Made by a program: the position numbers and the translations under genes. Shown here piece by piece: positions 43,389 through 52,478 of a stretch of DNA of 64,000 nt. The first letter of the stretch is position 1, and every line of letters starts with the position of its first letter. The stretch is from contig NZ_JBGCCU010000016.1 of assembly GCF_041261445.1 (NCBI RefSeq), forward strand, positions 186,001 to 250,000, in the 5' to 3' direction. Under the pieces are notes generated by a model. That model did no database searches and was not told the origin of the DNA. It worked only from the letters and a program-made list of their open reading frames with translations. Source of the DNA: Catenulispora sp. EB89 (GTDB taxonomy: Bacteria; Actinomycetota; Actinomycetes; Streptomycetales; Catenulisporaceae).

Positions 43389-44282
43389 CGGATCCTCGCC
43401 GGCGGCCAGCGACCGTAGGATCGGCCCGTACTTCGGATCGGCCAGCGCGTGCGCGAACTGCGCCACCAGATAGTCCGCCGGATTCCCGGTGTCGTACCAG
43501 CGCCCTGCGATGACCTGCCCGTACACGGCGCGGGTCGCGGCGTAGGCGTTGATCGCGTCGGTGAGGTACACCTCGCCGGTGCGCCGCTTCTCCCACTGCG
43601 CGGTGGCCTCGTACAGCTCCTCCACGATCCCGGGGGTGACGACATAGCCGCCGATCGCGGCGAAGTCGCTTGGCGCGTCCGCCGGCTTGGGCTTCTCCAG
43701 CAGGCCCGAGATCCGCAGCAAGCCGTTGCCCAGGTCCTCGTGGACGATCGGGACGCCGTAGCGCTCGGACTGCGACCGGTCCATCGGCATCAGCGCCAGC
43801 ATCGGGCAGCCGGTCGCCTCGTAGGCGGCGATGAGCTGCTGCGCACGCGGGACCTCGGCCACGAACACGTCGTCGGGCCACAGCACGAGCATCGGCTCGT
43901 CGTCGCCCAGACCGCGCGCGGCGTTCAGCACCGGGGTGCCGTTGCCGTAGGGGCCGTGCTGGTCCTGATAGGTGATGTGGCCCTCGCGGGCCAGCTCGGC
44001 GACGTCCTCGACGGCCTGGGCGTAGGCGTCCTTGCCCGCGGCCTGGAGCTGTTCGACCAGCGCCGGGTTCGGGCGGAAATGGTCCTGGATCAGCGATTTG
44101 CCGCCGGAGACCACGATGGTGATGTCGGTGATCCCGGACGCCACCAGCTCGCGCACCGTGTGCTCAATCACCGGCCGGTCGCCGACCGGCAGCATCTCCT
44201 TCGGGATCGCCTTGGTCAACGGCAGCATCCGGGAACCGATCCCGGCCGCCGGGATCACCGCCCTGCGGATCGTCACAGCCAC
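43380..44282 (-). CDS. galU: UTP-glucose-1-phosphate uridylyltransferase
   Basis: 300 residues from GTG 44282 (AAGGA eight bases upstream; a GTG at 44276 is also possible). Nucleotidyltransferase motif AVIPAAGIGSRMLPLTKAIPKEMLPV is diagnostic, with LVLWPDDVFV for UTP binding, GLLEKPKPADAPSDFAAIGGYV and EVYLTDAINAY further on. It makes UDP-glucose for OtsA and for the surface-glycan transferases downstream. Its upstream region contains two TGACAATTGTCA-type palindromes that may regulate it and the divergent deacetylase. Confidence 0.95.
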   Translation of the reverse strand: MAVTIRRAVIPAAGIGSRMLPLTKAIPKEMLPVGDRPVIEHTVRELVASGITDITIVVSGGKSLIQDHFRPNPALVEQLQAAGKDAYAQAVEDVAELAREGHITYQDQHGPYGNGTPVLNAARGLGDDEPMLVLWPDDVFVAEVPRAQQLIAAYEATGCPMLALMPMDRSQSERYGVPIVHEDLGNGLLRISGLLEKPKPADAPSDFAAIGGYVVTPGIVEELYEATAQWEKRRTGEVYLTDAINAYAATRAVYGQVIAGRWYDTGNPADYLVAQFAHALADPKYGPILRSLAAGEDPSA

Positions 44283-44678
44283 GCCGAGGTCCTTCGGATC
44301 GGGTCGGAGCCCGCCGGTGGCCCGGCAGGACACATCGGACGCTACCAACGCCCCGCCCGGCAGCCGGGAGCGACACGCGTGGGAGCCAATTCCTTGGGAA
44401 CACCGGAACTTCGCAGTGTCGGCATCTCCCTGTCAATTGTCATTCAAGACCCTGACAATTGTCAGGACCGCCTTCCGTCATTCCGCGCCCCGGCCGACCT
44501 CGGCGGTCGGCGTGGCCGGCATGACAACGGAATGATTCCGTGCGAAACACCCAGGTCGGGACGGTCCGGGCCGAGGTTGCAGCAAGACTGTGACCCTTCG
44601 CGCCGAGAGGTGCCCCGCCGGGGCATATGCTGCACTGGTCGCCCGGCCGTCTCGACTTGCATTGGTGTCGGATCCTCA
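44283..44678. other. galU / deacetylase divergent intergenic region
   Basis: About 396 bp without a credible gene. It contains the paired palindromes at 44429-44466 and a drop in GC around them (TCATTCAAGACC). Otherwise no repeat, RNA gene or clear sigma-70 promoter was recognised. Confidence 0.5.
44429..44466. promoter_or_regulatory. Two palindromes (CCTGACAATTGTCAGG type), 22 bp apart
   Basis: CCTGACAATTGTCAGG at 44451-44466 is a perfect 16-bp palindrome. A second copy, CCTGTCAATTGTCATT at 44429-44444, matches it in 13 of 16 positions. Their centres are 22 bp apart, two helical turns. They lie about 147 bp before galU and 213 bp before the deacetylase. This is the pattern of a paired operator for a dimeric regulator. 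Confidence 0.75.
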
Positions 44679-45440
44679 ATGACCGCAGCGCTCTCCCACG
44701 ACCCGGTGGCGGCAGGTCGGCGCATGCCGCACCTGCCGTTGATCATGATGTACCACTCGGTGGGCGTCCGCCCGCACGACCCGAACAACCTGGCCGTGAC
44801 GCCGGAGCGGTTCGAGGAGCAGATGGCGGCGCTGAAGCACCGCGGGCTGCGCGGCGTGTCCGTCGCCGAACTGCAGGCCGCCCGGGCGGCCGGGTCGGCG
44901 CGCGGCCTGATCGGCCTCACCTTCGACGACGGCTACACCGACGTCGTGGAGAACGCGCTGCCCATCCTGCAGCGCTTCGGCTTCTCCGGGACGTTCTACG
45001 TCCTGGCCGGCCGGATCGGCGGGGCGAACGAGTGGGACGAGGGCACCCCGTGGCCGCTGGTCGACGAGACGGGGATCCGGCGTTGGGCTGACGCCGGGTT
45101 CGAAGTCGGGTCGCACGGCTCGATGCACGTGGCGCTGGCCGACGCGGGTCCGGACGTGCTGCGCACGGAGGTCGCGGAGAGCCGCGAGAAGCTGTCCGCC
45201 ATCGTCGGGAAGCCGGTCGGCGGCTACTGCTACGCCTACGGCTCGATGGACGCCGCGGCCCGCTCGGCGGTCGCCGCGGCGGGGTACGAGCACGCGACCG
45301 CCGTGATCTCCAGGGAGTCGCTGGGACCGCTCGCGCTGCCCCGGATCTGGATCGGCCAAGTGCACACGTCCAAACATATTCTTAAAATGCTCTACACCTA
45401 CCGCCTTCATCGCCGTATTTCCGGGCGGCATGCCCTATGA
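44679..45440 (+). CDS. Polysaccharide deacetylase (NodB homology, CE4)
   Basis: 253 residues. LIMMYHSVGVRP, then the metal motif LTFDDGYTDVVENALPIL (Asp-Asp), SHGSMH for the His-x-x-x-His metal ligands, and YCYAYGSMDAAARSAV. These enzymes remove N- or O-acetyl groups from surface polysaccharide or peptidoglycan. No signal peptide is evident, but the N-terminus (MTAALSHDPVAAGRRMPHLP) is short and mixed. The C-terminal end (HILKMLYTYRLHRRISGRHAL) is basic. First gene of the glycan locus. Confidence 0.9.
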   Translation: MTAALSHDPVAAGRRMPHLPLIMMYHSVGVRPHDPNNLAVTPERFEEQMAALKHRGLRGVSVAELQAARAAGSARGLIGLTFDDGYTDVVENALPILQRFGFSGTFYVLAGRIGGANEWDEGTPWPLVDETGIRRWADAGFEVGSHGSMHVALADAGPDVLRTEVAESREKLSAIVGKPVGGYCYAYGSMDAAARSAVAAAGYEHATAVISRESLGPLALPRIWIGQVHTSKHILKMLYTYRLHRRISGRHAL

Positions 45441-45639
45441 TTTCGAGGCCGCACGCCACCGACGGCACGGCGCCCCGGACAAGTTCGACTGACCGTGATC
45501 CGGCTCGAAGCTCTTGTCATCCGGTGCCCCCTGAGTACTCGCACCACGCGTAGCCCGCTGTATACCTTCCGCCACAAGCCGATTTCGGCTACAGAGGTCG
45601 AAGGCACCGCCGTCAGACCTTTCCCTTGGGGGGACACGA

Positions 45640-46482
45640 ATGCGATCGCTGTCGGTTGTGATACCGGCTTACAACGAAGCCGAGAACATCGAAGATGTAA
45701 TAGCTTCGATACCGGTTTCGCAGTTGGCTGACCTCGGCTGGTCCACGGAGATCGTAGTGGTCGACAACAACTGCAGCGACGGGACCGGGGACCTGGCGCG
45801 GGCCTGCGGCGCCGAGGTCGTGTTCCAGCCGGAGAAGGGCTACGGCAACGCCTACAAGGCCGGCTTCGCCGCCGCCAGGGGCGAGGTGATCGCCTCCGGC
45901 GACGCCGACCGGACCTACCCGTTCGACCACCTGCCGGAGCTGCTCGCCGAACTGGAGAGCTCCGGCGCGGACTTCCTGACCACCGACCGCCTGCACTCGG
46001 CCAACCGGGGTGCCATGAAGCACTCCCACTTCTGGGCCAACCACGTCCTGAGCTTCGTCTCCCGGCTCATCTTCCGGCACGGCATCCGCGACTCGCAGTC
46101 CGGCATGTGGATCTTCCACCGGCACGTCTGGGCCGGCGTCGACGTCCGCTCCCCGGGCATGGCCTTCTCCCAGGAGATCAAGAACGCGGCGGTCCTCGCG
46201 GGCTATAAGGTGACCGAAACGCACATCGAGTACCGGGTCCGCGGCGGCGACGTGAAGCTCAACTCGGTCCGCGACGGCCTGCGCAACCTGGTCCACCTGA
46301 TCGGCCACCGGATCCGCCACGACGGCCCGGCCTCCGATGGGTCCTACCAGGACCAGGACGTCCCCGCCCGAGCCCGGGCCAAGAGCGCCGTCCGGCTCCC
46401 GGCGATGCGTTCGGCGACCGTGTCAGATGGAGAAGGGGCAACACCGGGATGCCAGACGACGGGCAGCGGCACAGCCGCCTGA
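45640..46482 (+). CDS. Family 2 glycosyltransferase (dolichyl-phosphate-type)
   Basis: 280 residues. GT-A fold: LSVVIPAYNEAENIEDVIASI, VVDNNCSDGTGDLA, GYGNAYKAGFAAARGE and the DxD-like GDADRTYPFDH. A second catalytic-type segment is RDSQSGMWIFHRHV. The last ~45 residues after GHRIRHDGPA are low-complexity. TTGGGGGGA-type purines precede the ATG. It likely glycosylates a lipid carrier or protein. The next gene starts 34 bp inside its 3' end. Confidence 0.9.
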   Translation: MRSLSVVIPAYNEAENIEDVIASIPVSQLADLGWSTEIVVVDNNCSDGTGDLARACGAEVVFQPEKGYGNAYKAGFAAARGEVIASGDADRTYPFDHLPELLAELESSGADFLTTDRLHSANRGAMKHSHFWANHVLSFVSRLIFRHGIRDSQSGMWIFHRHVWAGVDVRSPGMAFSQEIKNAAVLAGYKVTETHIEYRVRGGDVKLNSVRDGLRNLVHLIGHRIRHDGPASDGSYQDQDVPARARAKSAVRLPAMRSATVSDGEGATPGCQTTGSGTAA

Positions 46483-47567
46483 GCGAGGTGTTCGCCCGGC
46501 TGTTCCCGGCCCGGTCCTCGGAGACCACGGCGGGCGCCGCCGGGCGTGGTTCCGGTGCGGGTGCGGGTGCGGGTGCACGGCAGCAGAACGTCGCCGGGTC
46601 CCGGGGGGTGGGAGCCGGGCATCGAATAACCGCGACTCTCCATGAGCCGGCCGCCTTCGCGGACCCGATGGCCGACACGACGCTGCTGGGGCGGATCACC
46701 CTGCCGGAGCCGACCGCCGAGCCGACCGCCGAGCCGACCGCCGAGTCGACCGCCGCGTCGACCGCCGCGTCGACCGCCGAGCCGATGGCCGACACGACGT
46801 TGCTGGGCCGGATCACGCTGCCGGAGCCGACCGCCGAGTCGATGGCCGAGCCGACCGCCGCGTCGACCGCCGAGTCGATGGCCGACACGACGTTGCTGGG
46901 CCGGATCACGCTGCCGCCGCCGACCGGAGAGCCGATCGCTGAGCCGTTCGCGGCGCCGATCCGCCCGAGCTCCGGTCCTGATTCCGGCCTGAACGCCGAT
47001 GACGCCGCGCCCCCCAACGCCGCCGACCGCATCGACATCGCCGAGGCCTACGCCGACATCGCGGATATAGCGGACATCGCAGACCTCGACGCCGAGGACG
47101 CGGGCACCGTCACCGCCGGCACCAGCGGGCCGACACCGCCCTGGTCCGTCCGGTCGTTCGTCGATCGGCACCGCCGACGGCTCACGATCCTCGCGGCGGG
47201 CATCGCAGCCGTCGGCATCCTGCTCGCCCTGCCGCCGGTCCGCACCCAGCTGCGGGACTCGTTCACCAAGCTGCCACAGCCCTACACGGCGCTGTACTTC
47301 ACCTCGCCGCCACAGGTCGACGGCGCCGTTCTGACCGTGCCGGTGAGCGTGCACGCCGTCGACACCGGCGCGAAGACCTTCAGCGTCCGCGTGTGGACCG
47401 TCGACTCCAAGGGCGCGGTCGACGGCAGCAAGACCATCGGCCTCACGTGGGACGGCCAGGCGCTGAGCGCCGTCGTCACCATGCCCGTCAGCCCCCAGTC
47501 CGCCTATGTCTGGGTCTCGCTCGACGACAGCGACCAGTCCCTCCACTACAAGATCGCGACGGCATGA
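46449..47567 (+). CDS. Single-pass membrane protein with three ADTTLLGRITLP repeats
   Basis: 372 residues. A disordered N-terminal half contains three copies of MADTTLLGRITLPEPTAE (residues ~74, 113, 144) separated by Thr-Ala-Glu-Pro spacers, then ADIADIADIADLDAED. A membrane segment lies at ~244-262 (LTILAAGIAAVGILLALPP), followed by an outer ~100-residue beta-rich domain (LYFTSPPQVDGAVLTVPVSVHAVD). It overlaps the GT2 gene by 34 bp and the next GT4 gene by four. The repeats face the cytosol if the N-terminus is inside. Threonines in DTTLLGR could be phosphorylation/FHA-binding sites (inference). I do not recognise the family. Confidence 0.8.
   Translation: MPDDGQRHSRLSEVFARLFPARSSETTAGAAGRGSGAGAGAGARQQNVAGSRGVGAGHRITATLHEPAAFADPMADTTLLGRITLPEPTAEPTAEPTAESTAASTAASTAEPMADTTLLGRITLPEPTAESMAEPTAASTAESMADTTLLGRITLPPPTGEPIAEPFAAPIRPSSGPDSGLNADDAAPPNAADRIDIAEAYADIADIADIADLDAEDAGTVTAGTSGPTPPWSVRSFVDRHRRRLTILAAGIAAVGILLALPPVRTQLRDSFTKLPQPYTALYFTSPPQVDGAVLTVPVSVHAVDTGAKTFSVRVWTVDSKGAVDGSKTIGLTWDGQALSAVVTMPVSPQSAYVWVSLDDSDQSLHYKIATA
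46668..46900. repeat. Three 93-117-bp repeats encoding the DTTLLGRITLP units
   Basis: Units beginning ATGGCCGACACGACG start at 46668, 46785 and 46878 (spacing 117 and 93 bp, both multiples of three). The core ~45 bp is almost identical in all three; the spacers are made of CCGACCGCCGAG and TCGACCGCCGCG 9-12-bp subrepeats. Confidence 0.9.
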
Positions 47568-48742
47568 CCGAGCAGAGCTCCCCCGAGCAGACAGCCCCCG
47601 CCCGCTCCACGCCGGGCAGGCGCCGACGCGTCGTTCAGGTCACCCCGAACTACCCGCCGCTGCTCGGCGGGGTGGAGCGGGTGGTGCAGATCCTGGCCAC
47701 GCGACTCGCGGACCGGAACGACGTCAGCGTGGTCACCACCGACCACCAGGCGGGCGGCGTGCCGCGGCGCACGGTCGAGAAGGGTGGCGTCAGGGTCCGG
47801 CGGCACCGGTCGCTGACCGTCGCGCACACTTCGCTGGCCCCCGGCATGTTCGGCTCGCTCCTGCGCGTCCCGCGCGGCACGGTGATCCATCTGCACTGCT
47901 CGACCGCGGTCGTGCCCGAGCAGGTCTGGCTCAGCGCCCGAATACGGGGCCAGAAGTACCTCCTGCACTTCCACATGGAGGTCGACGCCTCCGGACCGCT
48001 GGGCCGGCTGCTGCCGTTCTACAAGACGCACCTTTTCGGGCGGGTCGTCCGGGGCGCGGCCGGCGTCATCGTGCTCACCGAATCACAGCGCGACTTCCTG
48101 GCCGAGCGCTACGGCGCGGATCCGGCGAAGGTCCACGTGGTCCCCAACGGTGTCGCCGAGGAGTTCTTCCTCCCGCCCCGCGCTGCCGCCACGGAGCCGA
48201 TGACCGGCTCTGAACCCGACCCGCTGCGTCTGCTGTTCGTCGGCCGCCTGGACGTCCAGAAGAACGTCGCCCGGCTGCTCGACGCGATGGCGCAGGTCGG
48301 CGAACCCGTGCGGCTGCGCCTCGTCGGCGACGGCGACCTGCGTCAGGACCTGCTGGCGCAGACGGCTCGGCTCGGCTTGGCGGACCGGGTGGAGTTCGTC
48401 GGCCGCAAGCACGGCGAGGACCTGATCAAGGAGTACGCCGACGCCGACCTGTTCGTCCTCCCGTCGGACCGGGAGGGCATGGCGCTGGTGGTGCTGGAGG
48501 CGATGGCCGCCGGGCTGCCGGTGCTGGCCACCGCGGTGCCCGGCAACGTGGAGACGGTCGAGGGCGCGGGCATCCTGGCCGAACCGACCCCGCGGGCGCT
48601 GGCCGCCGCGATCGACGCGCTCGCCCGGGACCGCTCGGCGCTGGCCGCCCCGGCGGCGGCGGGCGCGGCACGTGTCGCCGACCGGCACTGGGACCAGGTC
48701 GTGGCAGCGGTCGAGGACGTCTACGAGCAGGTGGGATTCTGA
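47564..48742 (+). CDS. GT4-family glycosyltransferase
   Basis: 392 residues. GT-B fold, GT4: N-terminal VVQVTPNYPPLLGGVERVVQILATRLA; donor-site LFVGRLDVQKNVARLLDAM, VGDGDLRQDL, VEFVGRKHGEDLIKEYADADLFVLPSDREGMALVVLEAMAAGLPVLA with the EX7E-type motif (E at REGMALVVLE). It adds a hexose from a nucleotide sugar to a lipid-linked acceptor. Starts with ATGA overlap; its stop overlaps the next putative start as CTGA. Confidence 0.92.
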   Translation: MTEQSSPEQTAPARSTPGRRRRVVQVTPNYPPLLGGVERVVQILATRLADRNDVSVVTTDHQAGGVPRRTVEKGGVRVRRHRSLTVAHTSLAPGMFGSLLRVPRGTVIHLHCSTAVVPEQVWLSARIRGQKYLLHFHMEVDASGPLGRLLPFYKTHLFGRVVRGAAGVIVLTESQRDFLAERYGADPAKVHVVPNGVAEEFFLPPRAAATEPMTGSEPDPLRLLFVGRLDVQKNVARLLDAMAQVGEPVRLRLVGDGDLRQDLLAQTARLGLADRVEFVGRKHGEDLIKEYADADLFVLPSDREGMALVVLEAMAAGLPVLATAVPGNVETVEGAGILAEPTPRALAAAIDALARDRSALAAPAAAGAARVADRHWDQVVAAVEDVYEQVGF

Positions 48743-51306
48743 ACACCGAGACTTCGAACGGCAGGACGGCGCTGCTGGCGAGCGTCGTCCTGGCCGGCGC
48801 GACCGCCTCGTTCGGCGCCTTCTACCTCCCCGGCCCGCTGGCCACCCTGGCCGGGCTGTGGCTGATCCTCGGCGCGCCGACCGCGCTGTGGCTGGGCCTG
48901 GCGCAGCGGGTGGTGTCCCGGCTCGACTCCGCGCTGCTGGTCGCCTTCGGCTTCGCCCTGGTCACCGACTTCGCGGTGCTGCTGCTGGTGAACTTCGGGG
49001 CACCGCTGGTCGGCTACTACCGGCCGCTCGCGACGGTGCCGCTGGCGGCCGGGTTCGCGCTGGTCAACCTGCTGATCGGCGCCTTGTCCCCGCAGTGCGC
49101 GGTGGACTGGCACCGGATCCGGCGCCTGCGCCCGGAGGGCCTGCGGGTCATCGGCGGCTACGGCGTGCTGTGCGTGGTGCTGGCCGTCGCGGGCGCCACC
49201 CGGCTGAACAACGGGCTCGGCCCGCAGGTCAGCATGCTGGCGTACACGGCGATCGCCGGGCTGCTGGCCCTGATGCTGATCCGGCACAACCGGTACGCCG
49301 TCGAGGTCCTGGAACTCGGGGTCTTCCTCGGCGCGGCCGCCCTGCTGCTGCTGACGTCGCTGCGCGGCTGGCTGATCACCGGCCACGACATCCAGGTGGA
49401 GTACGAGGTCTACCGGCTCAACCTCGGCGGCGGACACTGGGTGATCTCGCAGTACGCGACGGCCTACAACGCCTGCCTGAGCATCACCCTGCTGCCGGTC
49501 GCGCTGACCAAACTCACCGCGTTCTCCGCGGCCGGGGTCTGGAAGATCGTCTTCCCGCTGATGTTCGCCGTGGCCCCGGTGGCGCTGTTCCGGTCGGTCA
49601 ACAACCTGGCGTCACGCCAGGTGGCTCTGCTGTCCTCGGCGCTGTTCCTGACGTTCCCGACGTTCTTCACCGACATGGCGTACATGGCGCGCCAGGAGAT
49701 CGCGTTCGTCATCCTCGGCGCGGCGGTCGTGGTGATGACCGACCAGGTCGCGGAGGCCCGGCTGCGGCGCTACGCGCTGGTCCCCTTGCTGACCGGGATC
49801 GTGCTCGCGCACTACTCGACGGCGTATGTGCTGGTGATGGTCCTGGGATCCGGCGTGGTGGTCACGACGGCCTGGCGGCTGCTGGACCGGATCGGCGAGC
49901 GGCGGCGCGGTCGCGGCGTCTCCGGGACCGCCGCCGCGAGCCAGGCCGCTGACACCTGGGACTACGGCGACTGGGACTACGGCGACAGTCTGGACAAAAC
50001 CGACGGAGTCGGTGAAACCAGCGGAGTCGGCGCGGCTGGCGGGGTCGGCACGGTCGGCACCCTCGCCGCAGAAAGGCAAGGCAGCGCAGGCGGCACCGGC
50101 GGCAAGGGCTGGCTCAGCCGGTTCTCCAAGGCCGTCCGCAACCCGGACGGCCCGCCGCCGAAGCCCGCGGCCCCGGCGTTCCTCACCGTCTGGCTGGTGG
50201 CCCTCACCGCCGTCCTGGCGGTCGGCTGGGCCGGCCCCGTGACCCACACCAGCGGCCAGCTGACCAGCACCCTGATCGCCTCATGGAAGGAGGTCATCGG
50301 CCAGACCTCGGACGTCGGCTCCGCCGACACCTCCCAGAGCCTGGTCGGCGGCTCCACGGTCACCGACGCCCAGCGCATGGCCGCCTATCTGGCCGAGACC
50401 CGCGCCTCGACCACCCAGGACCGCGACGAGGGCCTGCTGTACCCGCAGTCGGTGATCGACAAGTACCCGACCCCGATCACCTCCATCCCCGACCTGCCGC
50501 TGACCTCGGTCGGCACCGGACTGCAGAGCCTCGGGCTGCCGGTGGCGAGCCTGAACGGCCTGGTCCGCTTCGGCATCGCGGCCGGCATCCAGCTCCTGCT
50601 GCTGCTCGGCACCGCCGTGGCCCTGCTGGGCCTGCGCTACCGGCGGGTCCGGGCCGAGCTGACCCCGACCCGGGACCAGGCCGCGCTGGCCGTGGCCTCG
50701 ATCGCGGTCCTGGTGCTGCTGACGCTGGTACCGCAGCTCACGGTCGACTACAGCGTCCTGCGCGCACTCCAGCAGGGCATCTTCTTCTTCGGCCCGTTCA
50801 TGGCCGCCGGCCTGCTCTGGGCCCTGCGTTGGTGCGGCCGGTACCGGACTCCCGTGGTCGCGGCGGTGATCGCCGTGATGGCGATCGACATCACCGGCGT
50901 GGTGCCCCGCATCACCGGTGGCTACCAACCGCAGCTCGCACTGTCCAACTCGGGCAACTACTACGACGCGTACTACCCGACCGACGCGGAGATGGACGCG
51001 GCCGCGTGGCTGCAGAGCGTGTACGACCGCAGCTCCCCCGACGTGCAGCAGGGCATGCTTCTCCAGACCAGCCAGGACGTCTACGAACGGATCCAGACGG
51101 TCTATCTCGGCCCGGTCGACGGCACGGTCGATCCACTCATGCTGCAACCGGGGAGCTACGTCATGCTCGGGCACGCCGAGGTGGACCAGGATCGGGCGTC
51201 CGTCGACTACCGGGGGACCGCGGTGAACTACACGTACCCGACGAAGCTGCTCGAAGACCTGCTGGACAAGATTTATGTCGGTCCCGGAGTGGAGATCTAC
51301 CGATGA
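48739..51306 (+). CDS. Large polytopic membrane protein, DUF2206 / GT-C-like
   Basis: 855 residues if it begins at the CTG overlapping the GT4 stop (CTGA at 48739); otherwise 798 residues from GTG 48910. The extra 57 residues encode a good hydrophobic segment (LLASVVLAGATASFG), and an AGGTGGG box lies just before, so the early start is favoured. About 12-14 membrane segments; the acidic loop after segment four, GHDIQVEYEVYRLNLGGGHWV, resembles the GT-C catalytic loop. A cytosolic low-complexity insert (~390-470) includes WDYGDWDYGD and Gly/Val repeats. The C-terminal outer part has NYYDAYYPTDAEMDAAAWL. Likely adds or polymerises sugars on the outer face. Confidence 0.75.
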   Translation: MNTETSNGRTALLASVVLAGATASFGAFYLPGPLATLAGLWLILGAPTALWLGLAQRVVSRLDSALLVAFGFALVTDFAVLLLVNFGAPLVGYYRPLATVPLAAGFALVNLLIGALSPQCAVDWHRIRRLRPEGLRVIGGYGVLCVVLAVAGATRLNNGLGPQVSMLAYTAIAGLLALMLIRHNRYAVEVLELGVFLGAAALLLLTSLRGWLITGHDIQVEYEVYRLNLGGGHWVISQYATAYNACLSITLLPVALTKLTAFSAAGVWKIVFPLMFAVAPVALFRSVNNLASRQVALLSSALFLTFPTFFTDMAYMARQEIAFVILGAAVVVMTDQVAEARLRRYALVPLLTGIVLAHYSTAYVLVMVLGSGVVVTTAWRLLDRIGERRRGRGVSGTAAASQAADTWDYGDWDYGDSLDKTDGVGETSGVGAAGGVGTVGTLAAERQGSAGGTGGKGWLSRFSKAVRNPDGPPPKPAAPAFLTVWLVALTAVLAVGWAGPVTHTSGQLTSTLIASWKEVIGQTSDVGSADTSQSLVGGSTVTDAQRMAAYLAETRASTTQDRDEGLLYPQSVIDKYPTPITSIPDLPLTSVGTGLQSLGLPVASLNGLVRFGIAAGIQLLLLLGTAVALLGLRYRRVRAELTPTRDQAALAVASIAVLVLLTLVPQLTVDYSVLRALQQGIFFFGPFMAAGLLWALRWCGRYRTPVVAAVIAVMAIDITGVVPRITGGYQPQLALSNSGNYYDAYYPTDAEMDAAAWLQSVYDRSSPDVQQGMLLQTSQDVYERIQTVYLGPVDGTVDPLMLQPGSYVMLGHAEVDQDRASVDYRGTAVNYTYPTKLLEDLLDKIYVGPGVEIYR

Positions 51307-52475
51307 GTGACGACGTCGCCGGACCGCTCAAGGTCCTCCTCGTCTGCCACTACTACCCGCCGCACCTGGGTGGCATAGAGAACGTGGCGCACTCCCAGGC
51401 CCGGCACCTGACCGCCGCCGGAGTGCAGGTGACGGTGCTGACCAGCGGGGACCGCAGCGGCGTCACGGACGAGGACGGGGTCCGCGTGGTGCGGGTCCGG
51501 GCCTGGAACGGACTGGAGCGCAAGGCCGACGTGCCGTTCCCGGTGCTGGGACCGCAGCTGCTGCGCCGGGCCGTGCGCTGGGCCCGGTGGGCCGACGTCG
51601 TGCACATCCACGACGCCTTCTATATGACGTCGTGGGCCGCTCTCCTCGCGGCGAAGGCGACCCGCACTCCTGTGGTCGCCACGCAGCATGTGACGCTGGT
51701 GCACCACAAGTCCGCCGCCGTGAGCCTGGTGCAGAAAGCCGTCTACGCGACGGCCGGAAAGCTGCTCGTGCGGAACGCACGCTCGGTCTTCACCCTGAAC
51801 TCCGACGTCGCGGCGTTCGTCCGCGACCTCGGCGCACCGGCGGAGCGGGTACGGCATCTGCCGAACGGCGTGGACACCGCGCTGTTCCGTCCGGTCCGCG
51901 ACGACGCCGAGCAGGCCGCCGAGCGGGAGCGGCTGGGTCTGCCGCGCGAAGGCGTGCTGGTGCTGTTCGCCGGGCGGTTCATGCCCAACAAGGGTTTCGA
52001 CACGCTGCTCGCGGCCGCCGATCCGGCCTATCAGCTGGTGTTCGCGGGCGGGCCGGCCGAAGCCCTGGCGGGGACCGGGGATTCGGCGATCTACGTGGGC
52101 TCCCTGTCCTCCTCGGACATGGCCGCGGCCTACCGGGCCTGCGACGTCTTCGCGCTTCCGTCGATGGCCGAGGGGTTCCCGCTCACCGTCCAGGAGGCGA
52201 TGAGTTCCGGCATCGCCGTCGTGACCACCGACCTCAGCGGGTACGCGGCCTACGGCCTGGATCGTGATCGCGTATCGTTGGTGGACCGGGACACGGAAAC
52301 GCTCCGCGTCCGGCTGCGGGAGATCGCCGCGGACTCGGAGCTGCGCGGGCAGATGGGCAAGTACGCCCGGGAGTACGCGGTCGAGCACTTCGCATGGCCG
52401 GACCACGCTCGCATGCTGATCGAGGCCTACCGTTCGGCGATCCACCCGGGGACGAGTACTGCCGACCGGGGATGA
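51303..52475 (+). CDS. GT4-family glycosyltransferase
   Basis: 390 residues, starting four bases inside the preceding gene (ATGA). LLVCHYYPPHLGGIENVAHSQARHL, VVHIHDAFYMTSW, FTLNSDVAAFVRDLGAPAERVRHLPNGVDTALF, LFAGRFMPNKGFDTLL, and CDVFALPSMAEGFPLTVQEAMSSGIAVVTTDLSGY with the EX7E motif. It differs from the 47.6-kb GT4 and is probably the next sugar-adding step. Confidence 0.92.
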   Translation: MSDDVAGPLKVLLVCHYYPPHLGGIENVAHSQARHLTAAGVQVTVLTSGDRSGVTDEDGVRVVRVRAWNGLERKADVPFPVLGPQLLRRAVRWARWADVVHIHDAFYMTSWAALLAAKATRTPVVATQHVTLVHHKSAAVSLVQKAVYATAGKLLVRNARSVFTLNSDVAAFVRDLGAPAERVRHLPNGVDTALFRPVRDDAEQAAERERLGLPREGVLVLFAGRFMPNKGFDTLLAAADPAYQLVFAGGPAEALAGTGDSAIYVGSLSSSDMAAAYRACDVFALPSMAEGFPLTVQEAMSSGIAVVTTDLSGYAAYGLDRDRVSLVDRDTETLRVRLREIAADSELRGQMGKYAREYAVEHFAWPDHARMLIEAYRSAIHPGTSTADRG

Positions 52476-52478
52476 CGT

